Positions 18,339 through 28,348 are shown, counted from the stretch's first letter. The stretch is DNA of 64,000 nt from Pseudomonadaceae bacterium (GCA_030602315.1 JAUVZY010000003.1:83537-147536); one strand, 5' to 3'. Notes: generated by a model from the sequence alone, not told the origin. Translations and numbers: made by a program.

Positions 18339-21300
18339 ATGCCGTTCTTCACCGCCGCCAGCAAGGCCGAGTTCCTGCAGCAGCTGCAGGCAGCCCTGGC
18401 CCAGACCGTTCCCGCCGAGCTTTTGCCCCGACTGGAGCTTTTCGCCGCCGAATTCTTCGCCATCGTGCCGCTTGCCGAGTTGCAGACCAGGCGCATCAGC
18501 GACCTGGTGGGCGCCACCCTGGCGGCCTGGCGCTTGCTCGAGCAGTTCGACGAAAACGGTCCCGAAGTGCGCGTTTTCAACCCCGATTTCGAAAAGCATG
18601 GCTGGCAGTCGAGCCACAGCGCGGTGCACATCCTGCAGCGCGACATGCCGTTCATCGTCGACTCGACGCGCATGGAGCTGTCGCGGCGCGGCCATAGCAT
18701 CCACAACCTGCAGAGCGCCGTGCTGTGGGTGCGCCGCGATGCCCAGGGCCGGCTGCTGGAGCTGCTACCGCGCGGCACGGACGCACCGGGCGTCCGGCGT
18801 GAGGCGCTGATCTTCCTGGAGATCGACCGCAGCGCCAGCGCCGCCGAGCTGCGCGCGCTGGAGCAGGCGCTGCAGGAGGTGCTCGAAGAGGTGCAGCTGG
18901 CGGTGGCCGACTTTCCGGCGATGAAAGCCCGGGCACAGTCGCTGCGTCAGTCGCTGGCGACGATCCAGCCGGACGCGGCGGCCGACGAGCTGGCCGAGGT
19001 CGGTGATTTCTTCGACTGGCTGGTGAACGATCACTTCACCTTCCTCGGCTACGAAGAATTCTCCGTCAGCGAGGCCGAGGAGGGCGCAGGCCTGCGCTAC
19101 GTCGATGACAGCCTGCTTGGCCTGTCACGCCGCCTGCGCAGCGACTTGCTCGAGGAAGACACCCGGGTCGACCCCAAGGCGCTGGATTACCTGCGCCAGC
19201 CGCTGTTGCTTTCGTTCGCCAAGGCGGCGCGGCCCAGTCGCGTGCATCGTCCGGCGTACCCCGATTTCGTCTCGCTGCGCCAGCTCGACGAGACCGGCCA
19301 GGTGGTGCGCGAGTACCGCTTCATGGGCCTTTTCACCTCGGCGGTGTACACCCAGAGCGTGCTGCGCATCCCGTTCATCCGGCGCAAGGTCGAGCAGGTC
19401 ATGCATCAGGCGCATTTCGAGCACTCGGCCTACCTGGCGCGCGAGCTGGCGCGGGTGCTCGAGGTGCTGCCGCGTGACGAGCTGTTCCAGGGCTCGGCAG
19501 AGATGCTCTGCGCCACCGCCATCGCCATCGTGCAGATCCAGGAGCGCGACCTGCTGCGGCTGTTCTTGCGTGTCGAGCCCTACGGACGCTTCTGCTATTG
19601 CCTGGTCTATGTGCCCCGCGATGCCTATTCGACCGATACCCGGCTGAAGATCCAGCAGGTGCTGAGCACACGGCTGAAGGCCTGCGGGGTGGAGTTCTGG
19701 ACCTACTTTTCCGAATCGCGGCTGATTCGCGTGCAGTTCATCCTGCGCATCGATCCGACGCAGCCGCTGGACATCGATCCGGCGCAGCTCGAGCGCGAGG
19801 TGGCCCAGGCCTGCCGTGACTGGCGCGATGACTACGCCGAGCTGGTTCTCGAACGGCTAGGCGAAGCGCGCGGTAGCGCGGTGCTGAGCGATTTTCCGCG
19901 CGGCTTCCAGGCCGGTTACCGTGAGCGCTTCACGCCGCAGACGGCGGTGGTGGATGTCGAACACCTGCTCGACATCAGTCCGGAAAAGCCGCTGGTGATG
20001 AGCTTCTATCAGCCGCTGACTGCCGGCGAGAACCGTCTGCACTGCAAGATCTACCACGGTGAGCTGTCGCTGCCGCTGTCGGACGTGCTGCCGGTGCTGG
20101 AGAACCTGGGCCTGCGCGTGCTCGGCGAGGTGCCGTATCGGTTCGAGCACCGCGATGGCCGCGAATTCTGGATCCACGATTTCGCCTTCACCTACGCCGA
20201 AGGGCTGGAAATCGACCTGCTGGAAATCAATGAGCCGCTGCAGGACGCCTTCATCCACATCATCGATGGCCGCGCGGAAAACGATGCGTTCAACCGCCTG
20301 GTGCTGACCGCCGGTATCAGCTGGCGCGAGGCCGCGCTGCTGCGTGCCTATGCGCGCTACATGAAGCAGATTCGCCTGGGGTTCGACCTCAGCTACATGG
20401 CCAACGCGCTGGTCAACCACAGTGAAATTGCCCGCGAGCTGGTGCGCCTGTTCAAAATGCGCTTCTACCTCGCCCGCCGGCTCGGCGAAGAGGATCTTTC
20501 AGACAAGCAGCAGCGTCTGGAACAGGCGATTCTCGGCGCGCTGGATCAGGTGGCGGTGCTCAGCGAGGATCGCATCCTCAGGCGCTATCTGGACTTGATC
20601 AAGGCCACCCTGCGCACCAATTTCTACCAGCCGGACGCCGACGGTCAGCCCAAGAGCTATTTCAGCTTCAAGTTCGATCCGCATGGGATTCCGGAACTGC
20701 CGCGCCCGGTGCCGCGCTACGAAATCTTTGTCTATTCGCCGCGCATCGAGGGCGTGCATCTGCGCGGCGGTAAGGTTGCCCGCGGTGGGTTGCGCTGGTC
20801 CGATCGCGAGGAGGACTACCGCACCGAGGTGCTCGGGCTGGTCAAGGCGCAGCAGGTGAAGAACGCGGTGATCGTGCCCGATGGCGCCAAGGGCGGCTTC
20901 ATTCCGCGCCGGCTGCCAAGCGGGGGCTCTCGCGATGAAATCCAGGCCGAAGCCATCGCCTGCTACGAAATCTTCGTCTCGGCACTGCTCGATATCACCG
21001 ACAACCTGAAGGAAGGACAGCTCGTGGCGCCGCCCAACGTGGTGCGCTACGACGATGATGACCCGTACCTGGTGGTGGCCGCAGACAAGGGCACGGCGAG
21101 TTTCTCCGATATCGCCAACCGCATCGCCGCACGCTATGAGTTCTGGCTGGGCGATGCCTTCGCCTCGGGTGGCTCGGCCGGCTACGACCACAAGAAGATG
21201 GGCATCACCGCCAAGGGGGCCTGGGTGTCGGTGGAGCGGCATTTCCGCGAGCGCGGCATCGACGTGCAGCACGACAGCATCAGCGTGATTGGCATTGGTG

Positions 21301-23198
21301 ACATGTCCGGTGATGTGTTCGGCAATGGCCTTTTGTTGTCCGAACGGCTGCGCCTGGTGGCGGCGTTCAACCATCAGCACATTTTCATCGATCCCTCGCC
21401 CGACCCGGCGCGGAGTTTTGCCGAGCGCGAGCGTCTGTTTCGGCTGCCGCGCTCGACCTGGGCAGACTACGATCCGGCGCTGATTTCCGCCGGCGGCGGG
21501 GTGTTCTCGCGGAGTGCGAAAAGCATCCGTATCAGCGCGCAGATGAAGGAATGCCTGGCGATCGAGGCCAACCAGCTGACCCCTGCCGAGCTGGTGCATG
21601 CCCTGCTCAAGGCGCCGGTCGATCTGTTGTGGAACGGCGGCATCGGTACCTACGTCAAATCGCGCCGCGAGAGCCACGCCGAGGTAGGCGACAAGGCCAA
21701 CGATGCGGTGCGGGTCAATGGCGATGAACTCGGTGCGCGGGTGGTGGGCGAGGGCGGCAACCTCGGCATGACCCAGCTGGGGCGGGTCGAATACTGCCTG
21801 GCCGGCGGCGCCTGCAATACCGATTTCATCGACAATGCCGGCGGGGTTGACTGCTCCGACCACGAGGTGAACATCAAGATCCTGCTCAACGGGCTGATCG
21901 CCGAGGGCGATTTGACGGTCAAGCAGCGCAACGAGCTGTTGGCGGAAATGACCGAGGCGGTCGCCGGCCTGGTTCTGCTCGACAATTACAAGCAGACCCA
22001 GGCGTTGTCCTTGGCCGAGCGACGCGCCCGTGAGCGGCTGGGCGAATACCGTCGGCTGATCGGCGCGCTGGAAAGTTCGGGCCGGCTGGACCGCGCGCTG
22101 GAGTTCCTGCCGGGTGACGATGCCCTGGCCGAGCGCCTGATCCACGGTCACGGGCTGACCCGGCCGGAACTGGCGGTGCTGATTTCCTACAGCAAGATCG
22201 ATCTGAAGTCGGCGTTGCTGCACTCCGAGCTGCCAGACAACGATTACCTGACGCGCGACATGCAGCGCGCCTTTCCACGGATGTTGGCCGAGCGCTACGG
22301 AGCGGCCATGCGCCAACATCGACTGCGGCGGGAGATCGTCAGCACGCAGGTGGCCAACGATCTGATCAACCACATGGGCACCACCTTCGTGCAGCGCCTG
22401 CGCGAATCGTCCGGCATGAGCGCGGCGCACGTGGCCGGCGCCTATGTGGTGGTGCGCGATGTGTTCCACTTGCCGCACTGGTTCCGGCAGATCGAGGCGC
22501 TCGATCACCGAGTGCCGGCCGAGTTGCAGCTGGCGCTGATGGACGAGCTGATGCGCATGGGGCGGCGGGCGACCCGCTGGTTCCTGCGCAATCGCCGTTA
22601 TGCGCTGGACCCGGCGCGGGACGTGGCGCATTTTGGCCCGCGTGTCGCCGCGCTCGGCCTGCGTCTGGACGAACTGCTCGAAGGGACAGCCTGCGAGCAG
22701 TGGCAGGGCCGTTATCGCGGTTATGTCGAGGCCGGCGTGCCGGAGTTGCTGGCGCGGATGGTGGCCGGCACCAGCCACTTGTATACGCTGTTGCCGATCG
22801 TCGAGGCCGCCGACCAGACCGGCCAGCCGGATGATGCCGTCGCGGCAGCCTACTTTGCCGTGGGCGGCGCGCTGGAGCTGAACTGGTATCTGCAGCAGAT
22901 CACCAACCTCACGGTGGAGAACAACTGGCAGGCACTGGCGCGGGAAACCTTCCGCGACGATCTTGATGCGCAGCAGCGTGCGATAACCGTCTCGGTACTC
23001 GGGCAAAGCCACGTGCCGGCCAATCTGGAAGAGCGGATGGCACACTGGTTGAGCTTGCGGCCAAGGCTGGTGGCGCGCTGGCAGGAAATGCTCGCCAGCC
23101 TCGGCTCAGCGGCGACCGGTGACTATGCGATGCATGCGGTGGCCAGCCGGGAACTGCAGGATCTGGCGCAAAGCACTGCCGAGGGAACCAGCGCCTGA
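18339..23198 (+). CDS. gdhB: NAD-specific glutamate dehydrogenase, large (GDH-180) type
   Basis: 1619 aa, matching the about 1620-aa class known from Pseudomonas aeruginosa GdhB and Streptomyces. It oxidatively deaminates L-glutamate to 2-oxoglutarate and ammonia with NAD+, a catabolic step in arginine/glutamate use. The long N-terminal regulatory part contains ACT-like segments. The catalytic core is in the middle (KVARGGLRWSDREEDYR, then VIVPDGAKGGFI, then GSAGYDHKKMGITAKGAW), followed by the C-terminal helical domain. ATG 18339 follows GGAG. It is monocistronic: moxR is divergent upstream and the next gene is convergent 7 bases after the stop. In P. aeruginosa the enzyme is allosterically activated by arginine. 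Confidence 0.97.
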   Translation: MPFFTAASKAEFLQQLQAALAQTVPAELLPRLELFAAEFFAIVPLAELQTRRISDLVGATLAAWRLLEQFDENGPEVRVFNPDFEKHGWQSSHSAVHILQRDMPFIVDSTRMELSRRGHSIHNLQSAVLWVRRDAQGRLLELLPRGTDAPGVRREALIFLEIDRSASAAELRALEQALQEVLEEVQLAVADFPAMKARAQSLRQSLATIQPDAAADELAEVGDFFDWLVNDHFTFLGYEEFSVSEAEEGAGLRYVDDSLLGLSRRLRSDLLEEDTRVDPKALDYLRQPLLLSFAKAARPSRVHRPAYPDFVSLRQLDETGQVVREYRFMGLFTSAVYTQSVLRIPFIRRKVEQVMHQAHFEHSAYLARELARVLEVLPRDELFQGSAEMLCATAIAIVQIQERDLLRLFLRVEPYGRFCYCLVYVPRDAYSTDTRLKIQQVLSTRLKACGVEFWTYFSESRLIRVQFILRIDPTQPLDIDPAQLEREVAQACRDWRDDYAELVLERLGEARGSAVLSDFPRGFQAGYRERFTPQTAVVDVEHLLDISPEKPLVMSFYQPLTAGENRLHCKIYHGELSLPLSDVLPVLENLGLRVLGEVPYRFEHRDGREFWIHDFAFTYAEGLEIDLLEINEPLQDAFIHIIDGRAENDAFNRLVLTAGISWREAALLRAYARYMKQIRLGFDLSYMANALVNHSEIARELVRLFKMRFYLARRLGEEDLSDKQQRLEQAILGALDQVAVLSEDRILRRYLDLIKATLRTNFYQPDADGQPKSYFSFKFDPHGIPELPRPVPRYEIFVYSPRIEGVHLRGGKVARGGLRWSDREEDYRTEVLGLVKAQQVKNAVIVPDGAKGGFIPRRLPSGGSRDEIQAEAIACYEIFVSALLDITDNLKEGQLVAPPNVVRYDDDDPYLVVAADKGTASFSDIANRIAARYEFWLGDAFASGGSAGYDHKKMGITAKGAWVSVERHFRERGIDVQHDSISVIGIGDMSGDVFGNGLLLSERLRLVAAFNHQHIFIDPSPDPARSFAERERLFRLPRSTWADYDPALISAGGGVFSRSAKSIRISAQMKECLAIEANQLTPAELVHALLKAPVDLLWNGGIGTYVKSRRESHAEVGDKANDAVRVNGDELGARVVGEGGNLGMTQLGRVEYCLAGGACNTDFIDNAGGVDCSDHEVNIKILLNGLIAEGDLTVKQRNELLAEMTEAVAGLVLLDNYKQTQALSLAERRARERLGEYRRLIGALESSGRLDRALEFLPGDDALAERLIHGHGLTRPELAVLISYSKIDLKSALLHSELPDNDYLTRDMQRAFPRMLAERYGAAMRQHRLRREIVSTQVANDLINHMGTTFVQRLRESSGMSAAHVAGAYVVVRDVFHLPHWFRQIEALDHRVPAELQLALMDELMRMGRRATRWFLRNRRYALDPARDVAHFGPRVAALGLRLDELLEGTACEQWQGRYRGYVEAGVPELLARMVAGTSHLYTLLPIVEAADQTGQPDDAVAAAYFAVGGALELNWYLQQITNLTVENNWQALARETFRDDLDAQQRAITVSVLGQSHVPANLEERMAHWLSLRPRLVARWQEMLASLGSAATGDYAMHAVASRELQDLAQSTAEGTSA

Positions 23199-23205
23199 GC
23201 GCTAC

Positions 23206-24069
23206 TCAGACCAGGCGGTGCAGGTAGGCGGTGAAGTCGGACGCCCCGGCCTGGACCAGTCCTCGGCCGAGGGCGTCGGCCAGCGGGTCCTGGCGGTCCA
23301 GCAGGAGCATTTCCAGGGCGTGGCGTTTGAGCCGCAGGCGGGCGTAGGGCACGCCGCTCTCGAGCAGGTGGCGCATGAAGTCGCGGTCACTCCAGGCGGC
23401 TTCGGGCATCAGCAGTACGTGAAAGGCCTGCTCCAGGGCGGCCAGCCCGGCCGGGTCGATGCGATATTGCACCAGGTGGCAGGGCACGCTGATATCCAGT
23501 CCGCGCAGGCGGGCATAGGCAATCGCGCAGGCGAAGGCTTCGCTGTGCTGCTCGCCCGTCCAGAACAACCGCTCGCCTTGCCAGCTTGCCTGCAGCAGGG
23601 TCACGGTCGGTCCGCCCTTGAAGCCCGGCAGCGCCTCGTTCAGGGTGCGGGTGAAGTCCTTGAAGCTGATGATGCGGATGGCTCGGCAGTGGGGGGTTGC
23701 CGCGTAGGTCTCGAAGCTCGGGCACGGCCCGTCGAGCGGATTGACACTGCATAGGCCATCGACTCGCCGCAGATCGATCGCTGGCAGGTGGACCTGCTGG
23801 CGATCGACCACCCGCACCAGCAGACCATGGGCGCGCGCCTTGTATTCCTGGATCGGACCGGAGAGGGCCCCGCGCGGCAGCTCATGCAGATAGTGCAACG
23901 GCGGATTGTCGTCCCAGAAGATGCTCGGCTGCAGTTCGGGCAGGGCAGGAAATGGCAGCACCAGCCTCGCCGCGCGCTGCTGAAGGCTGCGCGGTGTCTG
24001 GTCACGAGTGCCGAATCCCAGCCAGCTGGCGAGACCGGAAAGGCGCGAGATCAATGAGGGGCTCGACAC
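23206..24069 (-). CDS. Conserved Pseudomonas hypothetical protein
   Basis: 287 aa, no signal peptide, membrane helix or recognised catalytic motif. The N-terminus is hydrophobic-amphipathic (MSSPSLISRLSGLASWLGFG). The body contains CRAIRIISFKDFTRTLNEAL and MPEAAWSDRDFMRHLLESG. Start codon is GTG with a weak AAGAGA upstream. Convergent with gdhB (7-base gap) and divergent from the DUF2835 gene. I recall a hypothetical gene beside gdhB in other Pseudomonas, so the neighbourhood looks conserved, but I cannot assign a function. Confidence 0.7.
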   Translation of the reverse strand: MSSPSLISRLSGLASWLGFGTRDQTPRSLQQRAARLVLPFPALPELQPSIFWDDNPPLHYLHELPRGALSGPIQEYKARAHGLLVRVVDRQQVHLPAIDLRRVDGLCSVNPLDGPCPSFETYAATPHCRAIRIISFKDFTRTLNEALPGFKGGPTVTLLQASWQGERLFWTGEQHSEAFACAIAYARLRGLDISVPCHLVQYRIDPAGLAALEQAFHVLLMPEAAWSDRDFMRHLLESGVPYARLRLKRHALEMLLLDRQDPLADALGRGLVQAGASDFTAYLHRLV

Positions 24070-24209
24070 TATCTCTTCAACATCATGCGAAGGCCCGGGG
24101 CGAAAGTGCCATGGCCGATTGTCTTGGCAGGTTACAGCGCATCCTCCGTGAAGCCGGCGCGAGGGCCGGCGGCTGTGGCATCATTTTGCAATCCTGTGCG
24201 GGAGTTCCG

Positions 24210-24434
24210 ATGCCAAACCTGATTCTGGATATTGCCTTATCCGCCGACGAGCTGCTAGCGCTGTATCAAGGCCGCGCCAACCGGATCATGGTCAGGAGCC
24301 GCGACGGACGGCGAGTCAGCCTGCCGGCGCATCATCTGCGTCCCTTTTTCAGCCATGAAGGACTGTATGGCGCTTTCGAGTTGAGCTACTCACCCGAGGG
24401 GCAATTGCTGGCCTTGCGCCGACTGACAGGTTGA
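24210..24434 (+). CDS. DUF2835 family small protein
   Basis: 74 aa. [21 protein letters not shown], then [24 protein letters not shown], then [10 protein letters not shown]: the DUF2835 pattern, a small gamma-proteobacterial family of unknown function with a beta-rich fold. ATG 24210 has GGAG (24201-24204) 5 bases before it. The frame continues upstream without support, so the longer version is rejected. It lies 71 bases before pyrD in the same direction and may share its promoter. Confidence 0.8.
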   Translation: MPNLILDIALSADELLALYQGRANRIMVRSRDGRRVSLPAHHLRPFFSHEGLYGAFELSYSPEGQLLALRRLTG

Positions 24435-24505
24435 GCAGGCTGGTGGGACAGCAGGTGGTGCCCCCGGTATACTGGCGCACCGCATTTTTCATGACCGGAC
24501 TGCGC

Positions 24506-25537
24506 ATGTACAACCTGGCCCGCGAACTGCTGTTCAAGCTCTCTCCCGAAGGCGCCCACGAGCTTTCCCTGGACCTGATCGGGGCGAGCGGTCGGCTCGG
24601 CCTGACGCGTCTGCTCACCAAGAAACCGGCGGCGTTGCCGGTGACCGTGATGGGGCTGGAGTTTCCCAATCCGGTGGGTTTGGCCGCGGGTCTGGACAAG
24701 AACGGCCAGGCCATCGATGGTCTGGCCCAGCTCGGTTTCGGCTTCATCGAGATCGGCACGGTGACGCCGCGCCCGCAGCCTGGCAACCCGCAGCCGCGCA
24801 TCTTCCGCTTGCCGGAGGCCGAGGCGATCATCAATCGCATGGGGTTCAACAACCTCGGCGTCGATGCGCTGCTGGCGCGTGTGGAGGCGGCGCGCTTCCA
24901 GGGCATTCTTGGCATCAACATCGGCAAGAACTTCGATACCCCGGTCGAGCGTGCCGAGGACGATTACCTGCTGTGCATGGAAAAGGTCTACAACCACGCC
25001 AGCTATATCACCGTGAACGTCAGTTCGCCGAACACCCCCGGCTTGCGCAGTCTGCAGTTCGGCGACTCGCTCAAGTCGCTGCTCGAAGCGTTGCGCGTGC
25101 GGCGTGAAGACCTCCAGGCGCGTCATGGCAAGCGTGTGCCGGTGGCGATCAAGATCGCCCCGGACATGACCGACGAAGAAACCGTGCTGGTGGCGGAAGC
25201 CGTGCGGGACGCCGGCATGGACGCGATCATCGCCACCAACACCACCCTCAGCCGCGAGGGCGTCGCCGGCCTGGCGCATGCCGATGAAGCGGGCGGCTTG
25301 TCGGGCGCCCCGGTGCGTGAGCGCAGCACACACACCGTTCGGGTGCTGGCGCAGGCGCTGGGCGGGAAGCTGCCGATCATCGCCGTGGGCGGTATTACCG
25401 AAGGGCGTCATGCGGCGGAGAAGATCGAGGCGGGGGCGAGCCTGGTGCAGCTGTACACCGGGTTCATCTACAAGGGGCCGGAGTTGATCCGTGCCTCGGT
25501 GGATGCGATCGCTGCGCTGAAGCGGGCAGAGCCCTGA
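24506..25537 (+). CDS. pyrD: Dihydroorotate dehydrogenase (quinone), class 2
   Basis: About 343 aa. Membrane-associated FMN enzyme of pyrimidine synthesis oxidising dihydroorotate to orotate with ubiquinone. The N-terminal amphipathic segment ([22 protein letters not shown]) for quinone binding marks class 2. Then come [19 protein letters not shown], the catalytic-serine region [12 protein letters not shown], and FMN phosphate site [13 protein letters not shown] 24506 gives the standard N-terminus; the frame extends upstream without support. Followed by a 10-bp hairpin and the convergent rmf gene. Confidence 0.97.
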   Translation: MYNLARELLFKLSPEGAHELSLDLIGASGRLGLTRLLTKKPAALPVTVMGLEFPNPVGLAAGLDKNGQAIDGLAQLGFGFIEIGTVTPRPQPGNPQPRIFRLPEAEAIINRMGFNNLGVDALLARVEAARFQGILGINIGKNFDTPVERAEDDYLLCMEKVYNHASYITVNVSSPNTPGLRSLQFGDSLKSLLEALRVRREDLQARHGKRVPVAIKIAPDMTDEETVLVAEAVRDAGMDAIIATNTTLSREGVAGLAHADEAGGLSGAPVRERSTHTVRVLAQALGGKLPIIAVGGITEGRHAAEKIEAGASLVQLYTGFIYKGPELIRASVDAIAALKRAEP

Positions 25538-25551
25538 AGAGTAACCCGGAA

Positions 25552-25575
25552 GGGCTCTCCCTTAAGGGAGAGCCC
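25552..25575. terminator. Hairpin between convergent pyrD and rmf
   Basis: Perfect 10-base arms GGGCTCTCCC / GGGAGAGCCC around a TTAA loop, 14 bases after the pyrD stop and 45 bases past the rmf stop. No U-tract on either strand, so it is either an imperfect bidirectional terminator or a 3'-end stabilising hairpin. Confidence 0.65.
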
Positions 25576-25620
25576 GGACGCCCGGGTCAGGCGTCAAAGG
25601 GGACAACGGAGTGATCCGTA

Positions 25621-25836
25621 TCAGCCTACCGCGTGGAATTGATTCAGACGGTGCACGCCGGCGATGCCGGTCAGGCCGTCCCAGTTATCGGTACGACCTT
25701 CGCGCCAACCGTTCAGCCAGGCCTGGCGAGTATCGGGTTGCTGGAAGGGACAGAGTTCGCGGGACTTGCCATAAACGCCGTGCTGATAGCCACGTTGGAA
25801 AGCTCGTTCCATCGGATCACGCTTAAGTCTTCTCAT
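25621..25836 (-). CDS. rmf: Ribosome modulation factor
   Basis: 71 aa, very basic: MRRLKRDPMERAFQRGYQHG, then RELCPFQQPDTRQAWLNGWREG. RMF drives 70S ribosomes into inactive 100S dimers in stationary phase. Location between pyrD and rlmKL fits Pseudomonas. The ribosome-binding GAGGG lies in a small hairpin: on the minus strand AGGG and CCCT flank CTTCA immediately before the ATG (25837-25849). Translation is therefore probably regulated. A structured leader extends upstream. Confidence 0.95.
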   Translation of the reverse strand: MRRLKRDPMERAFQRGYQHGVYGKSRELCPFQQPDTRQAWLNGWREGRTDNWDGLTGIAGVHRLNQFHAVG

Positions 25837-25990
25837 AGGGTGAAGCCCTCAGTGGTTGACTGTGTTCCCGTTGGCCTAGAAGGCCGGCAGGTGGCCTGCC
25901 AGTGGTGTCCGCTGCCGGCGTGGCGGACGACCCTCCCTCCCATTGCAGGAGGGGTTGTTCGAGTTCTACTCCAACGATTCGGCGGCGGGA
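25837..25990 (-). ncRNA. rmf 5' leader RNA (rmf RNA motif)
   Basis: Three perfect stems lie upstream of rmf: GGCAGG/CCTGCC (25886-25891 with 25895-25900), GTCCGC/GCGGAC (25907-25912 with 25923-25928) and CCCTCC/GGAGGG (25935-25940 with 25948-25953), plus the small stem over the SD (25837-25849). A conserved rmf RNA motif has been described in 5' regions of Pseudomonas rmf genes, and this position fits. The boundaries are my estimate; A/T-rich sequence beyond 25990 could hold the promoter. Confidence 0.7.
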
Positions 25991-26170
25991 ATGACCTTTT
26001 TGTAATAAGAAATAAACCTGACTGTGCTTGCTGGGCATTAAAACGAGCAAAAGCCTGAATCCAGCCGCCTTTTCGCGGTTGGCGATCGCCGAGATATCGC
26101 TTGTCTCAGATCAACTAATCAACGATTTGCCCGTGGCCTGGCTGCGGCACATAACCTCCATGGAAATGTC
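25991..26170. promoter_or_regulatory. Intergenic region between divergent rmf and rlmKL
   Basis: Relatively A/T-rich for this genome (for example TTTTTGTAATAAGAAATAAA around 25998-26017) and gene-free, so it should contain promoters for rmf on the minus strand and rlmKL on the plus strand. I cannot assign boxes with confidence. Confidence 0.45.
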
Positions 26171-28345
26171 ATGACCGAGCGCCATCAACTCATCCTCACC
26201 TGCCCCAAGGGACTGGAATCGCTGCTGCGCGAGGAGGCGCTCGCGCTTGGCCTGGAGGAAGCCCGCGAGCAGATCGCCGTGGTGAGCGGATTCGCTGATA
26301 TCGAGGTTGCCTACCGCCTTTGCCTCTGGTCGCGTCTGGCCAATCGTGTGCTGCTGGTACTGGCGCGCTTTCCCGTGGATAACCCGCAAGCGCTTTACGA
26401 TGGCGTGCATGCCGTCGACTGGAGCGAGCATCTCGAAGCGACCGGGACCCTGGCGGTGGAGTTCACCGGGCAGGGCGCGGGGATTCAGAACACCCATTTC
26501 GGGGCGCTCAAGGTAAAAGACGCGATTGTCGACCGGCTGCGCTCGGCCAGCGGTGAGCGGCCCGGCATCGACAAGCTCAGCCCCGATGTGCGCGTGCATG
26601 CGCGGCTCGAACGTGGCGAGGTGGTGCTGTCGCTGGATCTGTCCGGTCACAGCCTGCATCAGCGCGGCTACCGTCTGCAGCAAGGCGCCGCGCCGCTGAA
26701 GGAGAACCTGGCGGCAGCGGTGCTGCTGCGCGCGGGTTGGCCGCGAATCGCCGCTGAAGGCGGTGCGCTGGTCGATCCGATGTGCGGGGTTGGTACCTTC
26801 CTGGTCGAGGCGGCGCTGATTGCCGCCGATATCGCGCCAAACCTGCGCCGCGAGCGTTGGGGGTTTTCTGGCTGGCTGGGCCATGTGCCGCAGGTCTGGA
26901 AGCGTCTGCATGAAGAGGCCGAGGCGCGCGCCGCCGCCGGCCTGGCCCGCCCGCCGTTGTGGATTCGGGGCTATGAGGCCGATCCGCGGCTGATCCAGCC
27001 GGCGCGCAACAACATCGAGCGCGCGGGCCTCGGCGACTGGATTCGGGTCTACCAGGGTGAGTTGGCAAGTTTCGAGCCGCACCCCGACCGAGGCCAGAAA
27101 GGTCTGGTGATCTGCAACCCGCCCTATGGCGAGCGCCTGGGGGACGAGGCGAGCCTGTTGTACCTCTACCAGCATCTGGGCGAGCGGCTACGCCAGGCGT
27201 GCGTCGGCTGGGAAGCTGGCGTGTTCACCGGGGCGCCCGAGCTCGGCAAGCGCATGGGGCTGCGCAGCCACAAGCAGTACGCCCTGTGGAACGGCGCGCT
27301 GCCTTGCAAGCTGCTGCTGTTCAAGGTGACGCCGGATCAGTTCGTCACCCATCGCACCGCCGAGGCCGGCACTCAGGCGCCTATGGTCGAACCCGCGCGC
27401 CTCTCCGAGGGCGGTCAGATGTTCGCCAACCGTCTGCGCAAGAATCTCAAGCAGCTCGGCAAATGGGCGGCGCGCGAAGGCATCGAATGCTATCGACTGT
27501 ACGATGCGGACATGCCCGAGTACGCGCTGGCGATCGACATCTACCAGGGCTGGGCGCACGTGCAGGAGTACGCACCGCCGCGCTCGATCGATCCCGAAAA
27601 GGCGCAGACGCGCCTGCTCGACGCGCTAGCCGCGATCCCGCAAGCCCTCGAGCTTGACCCGGCGAAGGTCGTGGTCAAGCGTCGTGAACGACAGGCGGGC
27701 ACACGCCAGTACGAGCGTCAGGGCAGCGAGGGACGCTTCATGGAGGTGTCCGAGGGTGGTGCCAAACTTCTGGTGAACCTCACCGACTACCTCGACACCG
27801 GGCTGTTTCTCGATCACCGGCCGATGCGGCTGCGTCTGCAGCGCGAGGCGGTCGGCAAGCGCTTCCTCAACCTGTTCTGCTACACCGGGGCGGCGACCGT
27901 ACATGCGGCCAAGGGCGGGGCGCGTAGCACCACCAGCGTCGATTTGTCCAAGACCTACCTCGACTGGGCCCGGCGCAACCTCGCGCTCAACGGCTTTTCC
28001 GAGCGCCATCAGCTGGTGCAGGCCGATGTGATGAACTGGCTGGAGCAGGATCAGGGGCAGTACGACCTGATCTTCATCGACCCGCCGACCTTCTCCAACT
28101 CCAAGCGCATGGAGGGGGTGTTCGACGTACAGCGGGATCAGGTGCGTCTGATCGATCTGGCGATGGCGCGCCTGGCGCCGGGTGGCGTGCTGTATTTCTC
28201 CAACAACTTCCGCAAGTTCGCCCTGGATGAGCGGCTGGCCGAGCGCTATGCAATCGAAGAGATCAGCGCGCAGACGCTGGACGAGGACTTTCGCCGCAAT
28301 CCCAAGATCCACCGGGCCTGGCGGGTGCAGGCCCGGGCGCGCTGA
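26171..28345 (+). CDS. rlmL: Bifunctional 23S rRNA methyltransferase RlmKL (m2G2445 and m7G2069)
   Basis: 724 aa, the fused length found in gamma-proteobacteria. N-terminal THUMP domain (LILTCPKGLESLLREEALAL onward). The first methyltransferase domain has PMCGVGTFLVEAALIA and VICNPPYGERLGD (NPPY motif, N2-guanine methylation, RlmL). The second, RlmK domain, has FLNLFCYTGAATVHAAKGGA and LIFIDPPTFSNSKRM (N7-guanine methylation). Cytoplasmic, modifies 23S rRNA during 50S assembly. Ends 3 bases before the convergent dacB stop. Confidence 0.96.
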   Translation: MTERHQLILTCPKGLESLLREEALALGLEEAREQIAVVSGFADIEVAYRLCLWSRLANRVLLVLARFPVDNPQALYDGVHAVDWSEHLEATGTLAVEFTGQGAGIQNTHFGALKVKDAIVDRLRSASGERPGIDKLSPDVRVHARLERGEVVLSLDLSGHSLHQRGYRLQQGAAPLKENLAAAVLLRAGWPRIAAEGGALVDPMCGVGTFLVEAALIAADIAPNLRRERWGFSGWLGHVPQVWKRLHEEAEARAAAGLARPPLWIRGYEADPRLIQPARNNIERAGLGDWIRVYQGELASFEPHPDRGQKGLVICNPPYGERLGDEASLLYLYQHLGERLRQACVGWEAGVFTGAPELGKRMGLRSHKQYALWNGALPCKLLLFKVTPDQFVTHRTAEAGTQAPMVEPARLSEGGQMFANRLRKNLKQLGKWAAREGIECYRLYDADMPEYALAIDIYQGWAHVQEYAPPRSIDPEKAQTRLLDALAAIPQALELDPAKVVVKRRERQAGTRQYERQGSEGRFMEVSEGGAKLLVNLTDYLDTGLFLDHRPMRLRLQREAVGKRFLNLFCYTGAATVHAAKGGARSTTSVDLSKTYLDWARRNLALNGFSERHQLVQADVMNWLEQDQGQYDLIFIDPPTFSNSKRMEGVFDVQRDQVRLIDLAMARLAPGGVLYFSNNFRKFALDERLAERYAIEEISAQTLDEDFRRNPKIHRAWRVQARAR

Positions 28346-28348
28346 TGC

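Noticed and set aside
20499-23045. 848-codon minus-strand open frame inside gdhB
   Set aside because: Long antisense frame caused by GC3 bias; composition is unlike real proteins and gdhB is unambiguous on the plus strand.
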